Position numbers and translations under genes: made by a program
The notes under the pieces: model-generated
Told to the model about the DNA's origin: nothing
What the model saw: only the letters and a program-made list of their open reading frames with translations
Databases searched by the model: none
NCBI GenBank assembly: GCA_032173965.1
Contig: JAVUNC010000004.1
Span: forward strand, 882,501-946,500
Source of the DNA: Sitta carolinensis
Lineage: Eukaryota > Chordata > Aves > Passeriformes > Sittidae
Length of the DNA stretch: 64,000 nucleotides
Direction: 5' to 3'
In this document: positions 21,101 to 29,997 of the stretch, piece after piece
How positions within the stretch are numbered: position 1 is the first letter of the stretch
How the letters are laid out: each line of letters opens with the position of its first letter

Positions 21101-22500
21101 AGCTCAAAGCCGCGGTCGATAACGCACCACGTTGTGTTATCAGACACCAGCCCCGTTTTCCACTGAGGCAGAGAAGCTGTGTCTGGTGGGCCCCCGGTGT
21201 TGACCACGTTGAGCTGAATTGCTGTTTGGGAACTGTCTCCAGCTCTTCCCAGGACAGAAGCCTTTAAGCTGGATTTAGAAACATTCAGGGCCCCCGCAGC
21301 ACTTACCATGAAGTCACCAAAGCTGGCCTTGACAAAGGTGTTCAGTGCTTCAGACGTTTGTTGTTTCTTCTCTTCCTGCTGCTCGGCTCGGAATCCTTCT
21401 GTAGATGCCTTCCACCAGAATATCCCCCCAAAGTGGAGGGGACCCTGGTTTACGTGAGACCCGAACCTGCTGAAGAACCTCTCACACCTATCCAACAGGG
21501 GGGCCTTGTCTTCTTGAGTGAAACTCAAAAGCTGCTCCAGGTCTTGCAGCTCCTGCAGAGCCGCATCCGAGAGCCAAAGCTGATGCCTTTGGAAGTAGCA
21601 GGAGGCCAGAGGGATGTACTGGTACTTGGTGGTACAAAAGTAGCTCTGCTCAGAGTGGGACTGGTGGGTGTCCTGTGACTGTGAGGAGATACTGGGATCT
21701 ACACTTCCTTTTACAAGGAGCCTACAGAGGTTGGCTTTGGCAGAAACGCTCATGCTGAACCCCAGCTGCTCCATGGACTTGGTGAAAGTGGATTCTGCTG
21801 CAAAAGACGTGAACTCCTTCCTCTCAAGCAGTGATCCTTGCTCTGGACCAGTGAGCTGCACTCCCTCAGGAACTCTCAGGAGCTGCTCTCGCTTTGCCAG
21901 CACATCTTCAGGTCTGCTGGTTCTGTAGATGCCCTGCAGGGCCAGTCCCCCCGATGCCTGCCTCAGCACCTCTGTGTCAGGGATGTTCTCCCTCCTGACT
22001 GCTGACAGCTCATGCTGCTGCTCCAGCTGCTTCTGGATGCTCTCCAGCATATCTGCCAAGGGTTTCTGTGGTGGTGGCCAGAACTCTTTGGGAATCTCCA
22101 TGGCTCGCCACAGAGTCTCTGCTTTCTCCCTCAGAGAGACCTGGTTGTGGCTACGGCTGTTGAGCATTTTGATCAGATCCTTGAGGGCTTGTTTGGCCAC
22201 TTCTTGTCTCTGCTTTATCTGCTCCAAGTGCTCCTTCTGCAGATGTTTACTTGTTGTTCTGTCATCAGTTATTTTCAGGAGTTTCTGGAGTGCCCTTTTC
22301 TCCCAGCGGTACCGTACCTCACGCTCCAACCTGAGGTAGTCTTCATATCCCAGATGTTGCAGGGCTTCTCTGCACTCAATTCCCAGGATCTCTGACACTT
22401 TGGGCACCCAGTATTCAGCATCCAGTCCTTCCTTCTCGAATGCCTCTGCCAGGAGCTCTGCCTTTGCATCCCACTCATGGGTGTCCTCCTGCGAAGCCAT
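15127..22500 (-). CDS. Interferon-induced very large GTPase, full-length (VLIG-A, GVIN1-like)
   Basis: One uninterrupted exon encodes 2,457 residues as read, the usual size and single-exon build of the VLIG/GVIN1 family of giant cytosolic and nuclear GTPases induced by interferons. Residues 1-80 are a helical family-typical head (EGLDAEYWVPKVSEILG). Residues 240-480 resemble a MACPF fold (RFGSHVNQGPLHFGG at 345-359). A degenerate GTPase-like segment lies at 1,050-1,210 (SSASCSKSQLLNALL). The true G domain has P-loop GIQSTGKS at 1,493-1,500 and DTEG at 1,546-1,549, followed by coiled coil. A Cys/His cluster starts at 2,295 (CPFCGAVC). The start follows a perfect acceptor (22,503), so upstream exons are non-coding. 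A one-base loss at 15,273-15,275 shifts the last 49 codons. Restoring it would end the protein at 15,215 with ...EALSELEKH. Confidence 0.9.
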   Translation of the reverse strand: MASQEDTHEWDAKAELLAEAFEKEGLDAEYWVPKVSEILGIECREALQHLGYEDYLRLEREVRYRWEKRALQKLLKITDDRTTSKHLQKEHLEQIKQRQEVAKQALKDLIKMLNSRSHNQVSLREKAETLWRAMEIPKEFWPPPQKPLADMLESIQKQLEQQHELSAVRRENIPDTEVLRQASGGLALQGIYRTSRPEDVLAKREQLLRVPEGVQLTGPEQGSLLERKEFTSFAAESTFTKSMEQLGFSMSVSAKANLCRLLVKGSVDPSISSQSQDTHQSHSEQSYFCTTKYQYIPLASCYFQRHQLWLSDAALQELQDLEQLLSFTQEDKAPLLDRCERFFSRFGSHVNQGPLHFGGIFWWKASTEGFRAEQQEEKKQQTSEALNTFVKASFGDFMVSAAGALNVSKSSLKASVLGRAGDSSQTAIQLNVVNTGGPPDTASLPQWKTGLVSDNTTWCVIDRGFELVPVWDVILYNHSGDFKSVSQMSRALRAAYKELTNQSIGTTFGEELSSAVQEARDFMGTVKAWEVTVDERKLQRLMELKEDLNAKTRNPSVWINVCLSDKALQHFLVNTVRSCQESPPENTTSIKVMLRHLLDPHIYSVEDFPEASFIMQWIYQTEQPLARSPKVSELEDLIKTLQQMKEHIQAVTYAPRSSASTIHEAKKKATLTSSLAIYSLLQSLQERAQKDMELLVLLIATSTGYQVESSTFQHLLGHPEIQYMAKEMEEAHEEYMNLKEQDADRAEAFLLLTGLTVTPESQELSPEQKRERLVFMEDHMKGSWSSRIQNLLQKHSGGENLKKLEGDLDTLSRGCLDDKWDEKRMQNIHRDLADTFPTPVPRSQYKSKSDSSQSKANEAIANQKFLQLLKRLGLERCYARKMEMGDFLTICKTSLQDSQPSKDTELPRYFLQKLLTVDYQVRYLTCWDENSPGLAPVTETTEQEDSFENFLDDLEEASPEHAGRDSHVHPMDLQMAIFHCADDFLRQTLATKLAFCQLALPLLVPDPCTSRIEFPLYALSQIQRSWKEAEKSGKQVGTKGYNNKLIFQAQTPIVSFIRIGSSASCSKSQLLNALLSRRKHDTFFHRHCRGSTRERLLMEGVVEIAWYCPRGSPDDAFECCVAFCNLHGDARDHGAQLHFLQQISAVNVALVCDSEHMDSRGKQLLQDLWQSQRPLICLLTEKENVAAGRPSKKVKIGIKNRNEAELVLQLTKTIGNLLEGSSPRLSLDTCVDKARQHGFVVDADQPACTTAKAKAKALVELLKKEKLSEIKSQLLPLQGKLWFQWCQKDKELTRLQEKGDKSIEHHRSQVEIEKAELRTKQLEQAFPLNPVMKSFLGFLLAQPDDAKKYFLQWMKVFMDELTCGRLEELRREYHKLWTETLTGKKKQEKNIVNTELLNQLDSVSDELNDSSIGLEHLLREVGQIYEALQLKKTKNESFVKLPEIAADLMVLGYPVELMDGDASYVPLRWVGAIFDSLIERLGDKRVFVLSVLGIQSTGKSTLLNAMFGLQFNVSAGRCTRGAFMQLIPVGEELQQELGFDFVLVVDTEGLRAIEVANKHSLNHDNELATFVIGVGNLTVINVFGENPSEMQDVLQIAVQAFLRMKKVNLSPSCLFVHQNVGEATAKEQNMEGRRRLQEKLDEMTVVAAQQEFCDISSFSDVIGFDVNTHIHYFAHLWEGNPPMAPPNPTYSQNVQQLKSKIIQAAKKQSQRSILRLSGLKDRIGDLWNALLNENFVFSFKNSLEIAAYRKLEIAFSQWTWRLRSHVLDVQMRLENRIRNGDLQNVTREQLEGLVQETSDAIEKEVEKYFREDKDHEILVQWKSSTELKLKELKETLLHEMKKKCENLIELQKEQRKLDGRKVEYEDELLRRSRELAVSLKGKRLSERELRDNFVVVWNKWIAEVSRSVPPPEQVNIDAEIEDVLLERFKEPGFYARITSFHRNRGFSFNLEKHVMNKKHFGVIPRMICDDDRKHLQHITDNIIARVKANIAKKEQEKRDYSRNFIHEILNEVLEGVNSIPSNASCAFNREYSIDLSLYLCKMAAERFKAMHEEFQKANDPVVYLNSKREDFFQCFQISCQGATSITTFAVFLCDKIEPALRRAVYERTAKDIAEDMQGKFPDFRGNRANLEVSILKYLAEQENFEYFKQYLKFPKDFFQSYIETRVKSYCLDRSRRLEKFLDSSLNLLYRSIQSAVSLSIKIVKDRKDREDKISLWLDAFCRELTEVINLPRSDLKGIEHQEVTDIEFLSSAMAEALAALRHRLMKELAGADLSSFSTKPHTILAEHFSGCWEQCPFCGAVCTNTMQGHDGDHQLVFHRPRALKGNKWHGTDHLVIDICSSLVASDCEFDFDGSPWFPYKTYRDAGPPYSTWKILPDPSMQAYWKWFVSHFRTDLEALYNKKFQGRGEILRHGRELPRRKLCPSWRSIRTHPWEGETTRALQLRRILYQAPHKMQLQ

Positions 22501-22501
22501 G

Positions 22502-22520
22502 GCTGTGGAGGAAGAAAAGA
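22502..22520 (-). promoter_or_regulatory. Splice acceptor immediately before the VLIG-A start codon
   Basis: On the minus strand a pyrimidine run (ctcttttcttcctccacag) ends two bases before the ATG. This fits one or more non-coding 5' exons joined to the giant coding exon. Copy B has the same arrangement at 37,153. Confidence 0.75.
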
Positions 22521-22730
22521 GACTTTCCCTTAGGTGCTGTCAGAGGCCCCAGGGTCCTGGCAGAGGCTCTGCAGCAGCTCCAGCCCTGGGGAATTGCTGC
22601 CAGCCGGCTGCTGGAGCCAGGCTGGGATGGCACAAGAGCCAGGGTCTCCTTCCCAGCACCCTGGATGGGCCTGTGGCTTTCCCATTGGCAGGATCAACCC
22701 TGAAGATCCCAGAGACACCACAGACACACA

Positions 22731-23219
22731 TGTTATGAATTTAGTTCTAATGGTCTTGGAAATTAGTTTTTTTTTTTCTTGTTGTTGTAAGAGGGGAGGA
22801 GGTCCAGGATTGGGTGGAGGTAATGGATAGATGAGGCGAGGTGTGACTGGACCAAGACAACAACCAATCATTCGACGCCCTGAAGAAATGATTGGCCCAG
22901 AATTAACGGCACTAAAAGCCAATCAGAGCACCGAGATGCCACCAATCAGTGCGTGGATTCAAATCCCACCAATCCTGGACCCAAGGGGTGTTATAAAAAG
23001 GGGTGTTCTCAGTTGGGCAAGGTTCTTCTTCTTTCCTTTCGTTCTGTTCCGTGGGCACGCAGGAGGAAGAACCCAGCGTATTGGTAAAATGCTGTTATCT
23101 TTGAGCTGTTGTGAGGGGGTTCGAGCTTATCTTGGACCCTCCATTCCTTTCGGCTTGTTTTTCAATAAACGAGAGTCTTTTTCATTTTTTTTGAAATCTG
23201 GCCTCGTTCATTCATAACA
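22731..23219 (+). mobile_element. Solo LTR (489 bp) in VLIG-A intron 1
   Basis: The ends are a perfect 10-bp inverted repeat, TGTTATGAAT and ATTCATAACA, with canonical TG...CA termini. Inside are several CCAAT boxes (22,860-22,975), a TATA box (ttataaaaag, 22,991-23,000) and AATAAA (23,164-23,169), in U3-R-U5 order. No internal retroviral sequence adjoins it, so it is a solo LTR, antisense to VLIG-A. It sits in CA-rich sequence, which blurs the target-site duplication (GACACA is possible on both sides). Copy B has no LTR here. Confidence 0.9.
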
Positions 23220-24420
23220 GACACAGACACACAAAGAAGACCCACACACGGACTCACTCAGCATCACAACGTGCCCTGGACAAGGTGCTGCCCTCACCAT
23301 CGCCCACATCCTCCCAGCACAACTCCCCAGCCCACAAGTGCACACAGCCGGGGCCATTGCTGGCTCCCTGGAGCACTGGCACAGCCCCTGTGCCCATCCA
23401 ACAGCCCTGCCTGCATCCTGCCCCCTGTGCCCAGCCCCAGGCCTGCCCTGCTCGCTGCCTGGCCCAGCCTGCTGCTCCCAGCACCCGGAGGCAGCACTCA
23501 CACACTCCCCCCATGGGCACCCCCCTCCCCACACACACTCCCCCCACGCCCGGCACGGCCACTCGGGCTCTGACCTGTGCTCCTGCTCCAGCTGCCGCGC
23601 AGCCCCTCCTCGCCCCACTCACGCCTCTTCCCACCAGCTCCTGCCTGCCACACTCAGGGCCCAGCCCAGGGCACGGCAAAATCCACCCTGTGCCTGCCCA
23701 CACCTGGGCCTGGGGCATCCGGGGGGCCCTTCAGGACACACTGCAGATGCTGGGAGCCGACTCGCAGAGGAGCCCTCTGGCATCTGCTGCTCCTTACCAC
23801 ACAGGGGCTCGGCAGCCAAGGGACCATTGGGGGCCATCTCGGCCACAGCCACCACGGAGCCACTGAGCTTAAAATCTGTGGTGTCAGCAGGAAAAGTGCC
23901 TGCAAACCTTCACCTGGGCACCTGCCTTCAAACCTTTGGGGGCTTTGACACTGTCACACAACTCTGAGAATTGTCCCAGTCTCAGTTCACTTGGATACAC
24001 GAGAGATTTATTCTGTGCACAAAACCTTCCCCAGCATTCAGCTTCTGTCCCACCAAGGCCACAACACGCTCACCAGCACAGGAATCGATCTCAAGGGCTT
24101 GGACTGAGATCCTGCACCCTTCCAGAGCCTTTAGCGACTGCTTTCCCTCAGGAATCCCTGCACATTTGGGATATCTGAGCAAGGGCTCTGGGCTCTGATT
24201 CCCCTCACCCACCTCCCAGCAGATGCTCCCCTTGCTCCCAGCCTTGGCTTCCCAGCAGACACCGGCAGCCGAGGGCCCCAGCTCAGGGCACTCAGCACAG
24301 CAGCAGCGGCAGGCCTGGGGCACACGGCAGGGAGTGGAGAAGATGGGAGCCACCTCAAGAACATGGAGGAAGAGCACCAGGAAGGAAAGGCATGAAATCA
24401 TAAAGAAGAGCACTCTCTCT
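23220..24420. other. VLIG-A intron 1, GC-rich, shared in part with copy B
   Basis: No coding exon is supported. Positions 23,576-24,190 match 37,797-38,405 closely; 24,190-24,420 is not in copy B. Confidence 0.5.
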
Positions 24421-25194
24421 CCCACTGGAGCACTGCCAGCACTGCTTCAGTCTCAGGAACTGGGCACGGCCCTGGACAGCATTATCTCCAGCCCAGCCAC
24501 ATCCTGAACCTGTCCCCAGGCACCCTTGGCAGTCCCTGCACTGCTTCCCATTGCTGCAGGAATAGGGGAAAGCCCCGTGTGACTGTGTCAGTGCCCGCAG
24601 AGAGGCTCTGAGCACGTTCAGGGCACAACTCGGGATCGAGTTCCTCCCTGGAAGCCAACAAGGGAAGCAGCAAGGCTGGCAGCAGGACCTGCCAGGGCAA
24701 TGCCTGCACCCCGTTTCACAGCAACAGCCCCCCGAGAGTGTTTTCCCCAGCCCTGCCCCAGGGAAAGGGGCTCTGGCAACACTGCTCCCTTTGTGGGGCT
24801 GTGCCAGAGACCAGAGCGCTCTGGGTGGGGACGCTCAGGCTGTAAGAGAGGAGAATGCCACCCTCCCTGCATGAGGAGCAGGAATGATCCCCCGTGGCTC
24901 TGCCTTCAGGGCAGCGCAGCCACCCGGCCCCACCTCTGACCCCGGCCCCGTCCCGGCTCAGCCCCCAGCGCACTCGGCTCCCCCGAGCTCCCCCAAACCG
25001 CTGCCAGCCAAGGCGGCTGCCTCCAGCCCCGGCAGACAGCGCCCGCCCGCTGCCCCCAGAGCCCTCTGCCCCTGCCCTGCCGTCTGCCCAGCCCTGCCAA
25101 AGCACAGGGAACAGGAGGCAGGAGACCAACAAGAGCCCGCTCCCTGCTGCTGCCGCCTCCCAGCCCCGCAGCTCAGCCCCAGGGCCCTCCCTAC
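24421..25194. other. VLIG-A intron 1 and promoter-proximal CpG-rich sequence
   Basis: Nearly identical to 40,030-40,806 in copy B. It becomes very CpG-rich from about 24,890 to 25,200, next to the first exon. Long open frames on both strands are composition artefacts. Confidence 0.5.
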
Positions 25195-25230
25195 CTGGTG
25201 CATCCATGCCCCGCAGCTCCCGGAAAGAGA
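25195..25230 (-). other. VLIG-A non-coding first exon (inferred)
   Basis: A GT donor (CACCAG then gtaggg) at 25,194-25,195 lies about 50 bases downstream of a TATA box on the minus strand, giving a short first exon. The only ATG in it opens ATGGATGCACCAG and would run into the intron, so the exon is taken as 5' UTR. The start-site end is approximate. Confidence 0.55.
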
Positions 25231-25246
25231 GCAGCCCATCCCAGCC

Positions 25247-25257
25247 CCTTTTTATCC
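25247..25257 (-). promoter_or_regulatory. VLIG-A TATA box
   Basis: The minus strand reads GGATAAAAAGG, 25-30 bases upstream of the inferred first exon. Copy B has GGATGAAAAGG at the equivalent place. Confidence 0.6.
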
Positions 25258-25340
25258 AGCCCTGGCGCTCCACAGGGTGCGGCTTCACCTGTTCAGAAGC
25301 TACAGGTTAATTGCAGGAAATCAGGCCTTTTACTGCAGCA

Positions 25341-25352
25341 GAATGTGAAAGT
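25341..25352 (+). promoter_or_regulatory. Degenerate interferon-response-like element (VLIG-A)
   Basis: GAATGTGAAAGT, one base off the GAAANNGAAA core of an ISRE, about 85-95 bases upstream of the TATA box. The copy B equivalent at 41,237-41,248 is a full match. Interferon control is inferred from the gene family and this site. Confidence 0.4.
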
Positions 25353-25529
25353 GGGACAAATCTTTTCGAGTCAGTTCATTGAATTAGGGTTGAAGTTCCA
25401 CACAGCTGTGGTTCACGTGGCTCTATCAAAGGCAACACTCCTCTCTTGCAGACCTCTGACCCTTAACTGCTGTGATGATTGCTGGAAATAATATTGTAAA
25501 CCGTGAGAGTTGCATATGTATACTTGTAA

Positions 25530-25790
25530 AAAATGAAGGAGAAGGACTTTGGACAAGGGCCTGGAGGGGCAGGATAAGCGGGAAATACTTCCCACTGCCA
25601 GAGGGCGGGGATAGATGAGATATTGGAATGGAATTGTTTCCCGGGAGAGTTGAGAGGGGCTGGGATGGAATTCCCAGACAAGCAGTGGCTGCCTCATGCC
25701 AAGACAGGGACACCTCCCAGTGTGCCAGGTTCCTCCGAGCACCGTCCAGGCCTTCCCTGGACACCTCTACAGCAGAGAAGCAAAGCAGCA
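25530..25790. repeat. Inverted CR1 composite at the right end of duplication unit A
   Basis: Forward CR1 text ('cttcccactgccagagggc', 'tggaattgtttcccgggaga') runs straight into reverse CR1 text ('gggacacctcccagtgtgc', 'ccttccctggacacc'). The same composite is at 41,420-41,780. Here it is cut at about 25,770-25,790 by duplication block 1. Confidence 0.65.
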
Positions 25791-25791
25791 A

Positions 25792-26212
25792 CAGGGCCTG
25801 GCTGCAGCTTTCTGGGCAGGGCACATCCCACACCTGACAGGAACAGAGCGCTGGGCTTTGCCACAGGACATTCCACACCCAACCAGGCATGGGGGACAGG
25901 ATGGCTTTTCCCTGCCCATGTGGACACACCAATCCTGCTCCTCGGCCTCCACACAAGCACTGCACTTTGCAGATGGAGCCCTGCAGCCTCACAGGAGCAG
26001 CCATCAGCTGCCCCAGGCTGACAAGGCACAAGTGCTGCAGCAGACACCGCTGCCATTTGTGCGGCCGCAGGGGAAGCCTCAGCAGGTGCCAGGCAGGGCT
26101 GGGCCACATCACCTCCAGAGCAGCGACTGGGGCCCTCCCTTCCCACTTCAGCTCAGCCTGCCTGCAGAGGGACACTTCCGACACACAAACAATTCCCTGC
26201 TGCAGGAGTCTG
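25792..26212. repeat. Segmental duplication block 1, right copy
   Basis: Gap-free match to 7,567-7,987. Its position directly after the CR1 composite marks the join between tandem units A and B. Confidence 0.9.
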
Positions 26213-26400
26213 TGGTCCCTTCACGGGGGGACAGCCCCAGAGCTCGCTGTGTGCAGGGACAGGTCAGCACTGCCTCCCTGGACCCCAGCCCAGGAGGAGG
26301 AGAAGCTCCAGTCACACCCTGATCATCCCAGCAAGGCGGGGTCCCATGTCACACACAGTCCCACCTTCACCACACTGGTCTGCACTCCAGCCCCCCAGAT
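26209..26400. repeat. Segmental duplication block 2, right copy
   Basis: Matches 11,081-11,275. Adjacent to block 1 here, so about 3.1 kb present on the left side is missing from this copy. Confidence 0.8.
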
Positions 26401-28240
26401 CAGTCAGTATCAGTCTGAGTCAAACATCATCCACCAGCCCATTCCCATGTTTGTAAGTTAAAAGCAGCTTCTGCAGAGGTGACAAATCCATGGCTCTCAC
26501 AACATCAAGGCTTGCAGAGCCTGTTCTTTCCATTTTATCCCATTTGAATAAAAATGGTTTCTGAAAGGGTGTGTGATTGCTGCAGATTGGCTGAATTTGG
26601 CTACCACCCAGCTCACTGGCCAACAGCTGCCTGTGTCCATGCTTTCCAGGCATTGTCTGGTGTTGTTTGAATTCAAATTTTCTGGCTTTCCAATGCCTTT
26701 CTCTTAGGGATGTTTACCTCTTTTCCCCGATGGTCTAGACTAGTCGAGTTCTAATTAAGGTTATCTGTGCCTGTGAGACTTCCAGGTCAGTTGTTAGACA
26801 ACACAAAATGCTAAAGGCCAAAGGGGCTTAGACTTTACCAGTATGAAAAATAATTATTACCAGAATTCAAGGAGGACAATGAGAACTAAAATGAACATTT
26901 AGAACACCATTTTTTTCCCTCCAGCCCCTCCTTCCTTCTCACTGACACTGCAGACAGACAAATCATGGGAGCCTTTAGTCCATTTGTTATTTCTAAAAGT
27001 CTTTCTTCAGTTTGGTTAGGGAAAACAGTTTCTTTTTCCTGCTGTGCTGCACAGCCCTTCCCACAGGAGACAGTTCTCTCTGAACTTTTCCAGCATGTTT
27101 TCAATTTTCCTGAGTAGCAATTCCACACAACCCGCTGCAACACGAATCCCTCCCACAGGCAAACAGTCTTCCCACAACTGTTTTTACATGGCTCATTGGT
27201 TCATGGGGTGCAGTCTTTCAAGGATGAGCTGTTCCAGTTTGGAAGCAATGGTCTTCTTCCTCTGTTCGAGTTTCCCACTAGATTACAGGTTTTCAGCATC
27301 CACTTGCTCCAGTGTGAGCCCCTTTTCTCATGGGCTGCGAGTGGATCTCTGTATCCTCCGTGCACTTCATGAATTACAGGAAGAACAGTTGGTTGTCCTA
27401 TAGACCTCACCATGGCTAGCAGAAGAATCTTAGCTCCGACATTTGCAGCACCACCTCCCCCTCCTTCCTTTACACTGACCTTACTGTCGCTGTGTTCTTC
27501 TCTTCAGTGTCTTCACCTTTTCCTTTTCTGTGACTCCAAAGAAAATTGTAGTCCAGAAGTTTGCTTGTTCTCAAGTTCTATGAATTGAAGAGTTCTTACA
27601 GGGCTTTGCAGCACGGAAAGGTTGATCTCGTCTGGGCTCCGTATGGGGGAATTGCTCGTCATGCCCCTTGCTGTCACCCACACAGTCCCCGCTACTGCCA
27701 CTGCGGGCAGTGCCGGTTCCCACGGCACTGCCTCTGTTCAGGCCACTCTTCATGCAGGACACCGAAACGGAGAAGCTGCTGCTGCCACCCCTGCCCTTCT
27801 GCCCGCAGCACAGCTGCTCAAAAGCGGTCAAGCAGGCTCAGTTCGCTGCAGACCGTGCTGAGACGGCTCGGTCTGCACGGGCGCTCCCGGCACTGACCCC
27901 GCTGCACGGTCCCAGCTGCGTGGACACTCGTGGTGCTGGGATGGCCCCCGGAGGCCACGCCGAGATGGTTCCCTGGCAGCCTCGCCCGCATTGGCCCTGG
28001 CAGCCGCCCCAGGGTGAGCCCCGGCGGCCACATGGACACACATCTGAACGGAAGAAACATGATGTAAGTACTTTTTTTGCCTTTTTTCAATATGTCATCA
28101 GAAGGCGTTATCAACTCCTCTAATTAGGCTAGCACTGTGTCCATCGTCAGAGCCTTCAGGGATTGGCTCTGCTGGACACAGTAGAAGCTCTGAGCAGCTT
28201 CATTCTCAGAAGCTGCCTCTGCGGCTCCTCCCGCCCCACT
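26401..28240. other. Sequence unique to the A-B junction, probable old repeat
   Basis: No counterpart was seen in copy A. AT-moderate text at 26,420-27,560 reads like an interspersed-element body but could not be assigned. 27,600-28,040 is GC-rich with open frames on both strands and no recognisable product. It may be an insertion into the duplicated flank. Confidence 0.35.
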
Positions 28241-28556
28241 GAAAGCCAGGTTCTGAGAAACCAACAGCCCCCTCCCCAAACCCCAGGTTCCCCTGCAGCC
28301 CCCTGACACCATCCCAGGTCTCCCCGCAGCGCCAAGCCCCCGTCCCCACAGCCCGGCCCTGCCCGCACATCCCTCCGCACAGCCCGGCTCTCCCTGCAGC
28401 CCCTCCGCAGATCCCAGCACGGCCCCCAGGCCCCGCTGCAGCCTCCCCTCCTCCGTGCACCCCAACCTCCCCCGGCCGCCCCTGCCCGGCCCGGCCGCCC
28501 CTCAGCGCCGCCCTCACGGCGCCAGGCCCCGAGCCCGGACCCGACACCGCCGCTAC

Positions 28557-28604
28557 CTTATATTTGCTGAACCCGGCCAGCTGCTCGGGGCTAACGTATT
28601 CCAT
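28557..28604 (-). CDS. SELENOI: Duplicated SELENOI exon 1 (copy B)
   Basis: Encodes MEYVSPEQLAGFSKYK, with the start codon and GT donor intact, identical to copy A. Downstream on the minus strand come the A-B junction and the VLIG-A promoter, not SELENOI exons. It is therefore either an orphan exon or an alternative first exon that would have to splice across VLIG-A to reach SELENOI exon 2. It should not be counted as a second full SELENOI gene. Confidence 0.7.
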
Positions 28605-28796
28605 GCTGGCGCTGCCGCGGCTCCCGCCGCCGCCGCTCGCAGCGCTACCGGGGACGCTGTGCCTGCTGGGACCGGGGCCGTTCCCGGTTCTGGGGCCGTT
28701 CCCGGGCTGTTCCCGCTGCTCCCGGCGCCGCCGCCGCCGCATCGGCCCACCCGGCGTGGCCGTGACGTCCCCGCGCCCCGCCCCGCTCTCCCCAGG

Positions 28797-28810
28797 GCGC
28801 CCCCTGGCGG
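28797..28810 (-). promoter_or_regulatory. CTCF-like site (copy B)
   Basis: Same CCGCCAGGGGGCGC core as 12,247-12,260. Together the two sites bracket VLIG-A. Confidence 0.55.
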
Positions 28811-29271
28811 CCGGGAGGGCCCCGCGCATGAGGGCCCCGAGAAAAGCGGGAAAAAAGATCCCAGAAACACATCCAGCCCTGCCCTGGGGCAGCGGGCAGC
28901 GATTCCCCGAGCCCTGCCACTCCGGCCCTGCTCAGAAGCCTCTCTCCGCCTCTCCTGCATCTCCTGCAGGTGCCACGAAGGGCTCAGAGGGGTCCCTGCG
29001 CCATTCTCGCCTGCCCGAGCCCTCATGGCTGCCGTGTGGGGACAGACCCTAAACCCGTCCAGTTCCACGCCGTGCCCTGGGCACGGACACCTTGCACTGC
29101 CCCAGGCTGCCCCAAGCCCTGTTCTGGGTGTCACACAGGCTCACCTCAGCCTTAGTGCACACTGCTGCAGCCTGGCACAGCTGCTGCATCCCGGGGGCAC
29201 TGGAAGGCAGCGCAGCCAAGGATGGCTGAGCTTGGGAAAGGCCTTTAAGCCGTTTGTGCTCCTGCCCACAG

Positions 29272-29997
29272 CAGGGCCTGCAAGGAAGGAGGAGCCGGAC
29301 GATGGCAGCCAGGGAGACTTTGGCCCAGGGCTGCCGGCAGAGACAGGGAAAGGTGCAGACAACAGTCTGGCTGTGCTGGAGAGGGAGCTGGCACAGCTGG
29401 CACAGGTGAGGGCAGCGGCTCAGGGACCCTGCACCCTCCGGAGAGCCCAGCCCAGGCCTGAGGCCGCCCCCCCTTGCTGCACTGGGGCCTCTCCACTGCA
29501 CCCACCGCTGGCACTGGCTCCCCCCCACTCACTCCAGGAGCTGCTCTGGCACATTCCCCACACGGCCCAGGAGTGACACCATGGCCAGGGCCACCTGCCC
29601 TCCCAGTCTGGCTCCAGGAGCCGGCCCAAATGCCCTGCCAGCCCAGGGGGCCCAGCCCCTGGCACTCAGCCCTTGCAGCACACGCTCACACGGCCCAGCT
29701 CTGGCTCCTGTCACTGCTGCGGCTCTGCCTGGCCAGGCCTGGGCTCGGCACACTTTGGGCCCCTTCCCCTTTTGTCCCGCAGCTTCCCAGCTGAGCAGCC
29801 CCAGAGCACAGCCCCTGGCTGCCATCAACCCTCTCAGCCCTCCGGGGCTGGGACAGGCCAGGCTCGGTTCCCAGCGCTGCCTCCCTCGGCACCTGCCACT
29901 CACACTGCTTGGTCTCCCTGCGTGTTGTGCTTGCGCCTTCCTGCCCTCCCTGCTGGCCCTGCAGACAGTGAAGCCGCTCCTGCAGCACAGACCCTGA
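29272..29997 (+). other. Possible two-exon gene end, unidentified (copy B)
   Basis: Exact counterpart of 12,722-13,447, with both candidate exons, splice boundaries and the stop preserved. Product unknown. Confidence 0.22.

Larger units (their letters stand above)
28340..28870 (-). promoter_or_regulatory. SELENOI: Duplicated SELENOI CpG-island promoter (copy B)
   Basis: Near-perfect copy of 11,790-12,320, including TGACGT (28,763-28,768), the GC boxes and the CTCF-like core (28,797-28,810). One G is missing from a GGGG run near 28,707. No SELENOI body lies between this promoter and copy A. Confidence 0.7.

Noticed and set aside
16217..22395. Numerous plus-strand frames opposite VLIG-A
   Set aside because: Antisense shadows of the VLIG-A coding exon.
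25247..25257. Treating the VLIG-A TATA box as part of a CR1 or LTR promoter
   Set aside because: It is followed at the right distance by an exon with a good donor and is shared, with changes, by VLIG-B; the nearest LTR is 2 kb away.
28557..28604. A second full SELENOI gene
   Set aside because: No downstream SELENOI exon exists between this exon and copy A; only promoter and exon 1 are duplicated.
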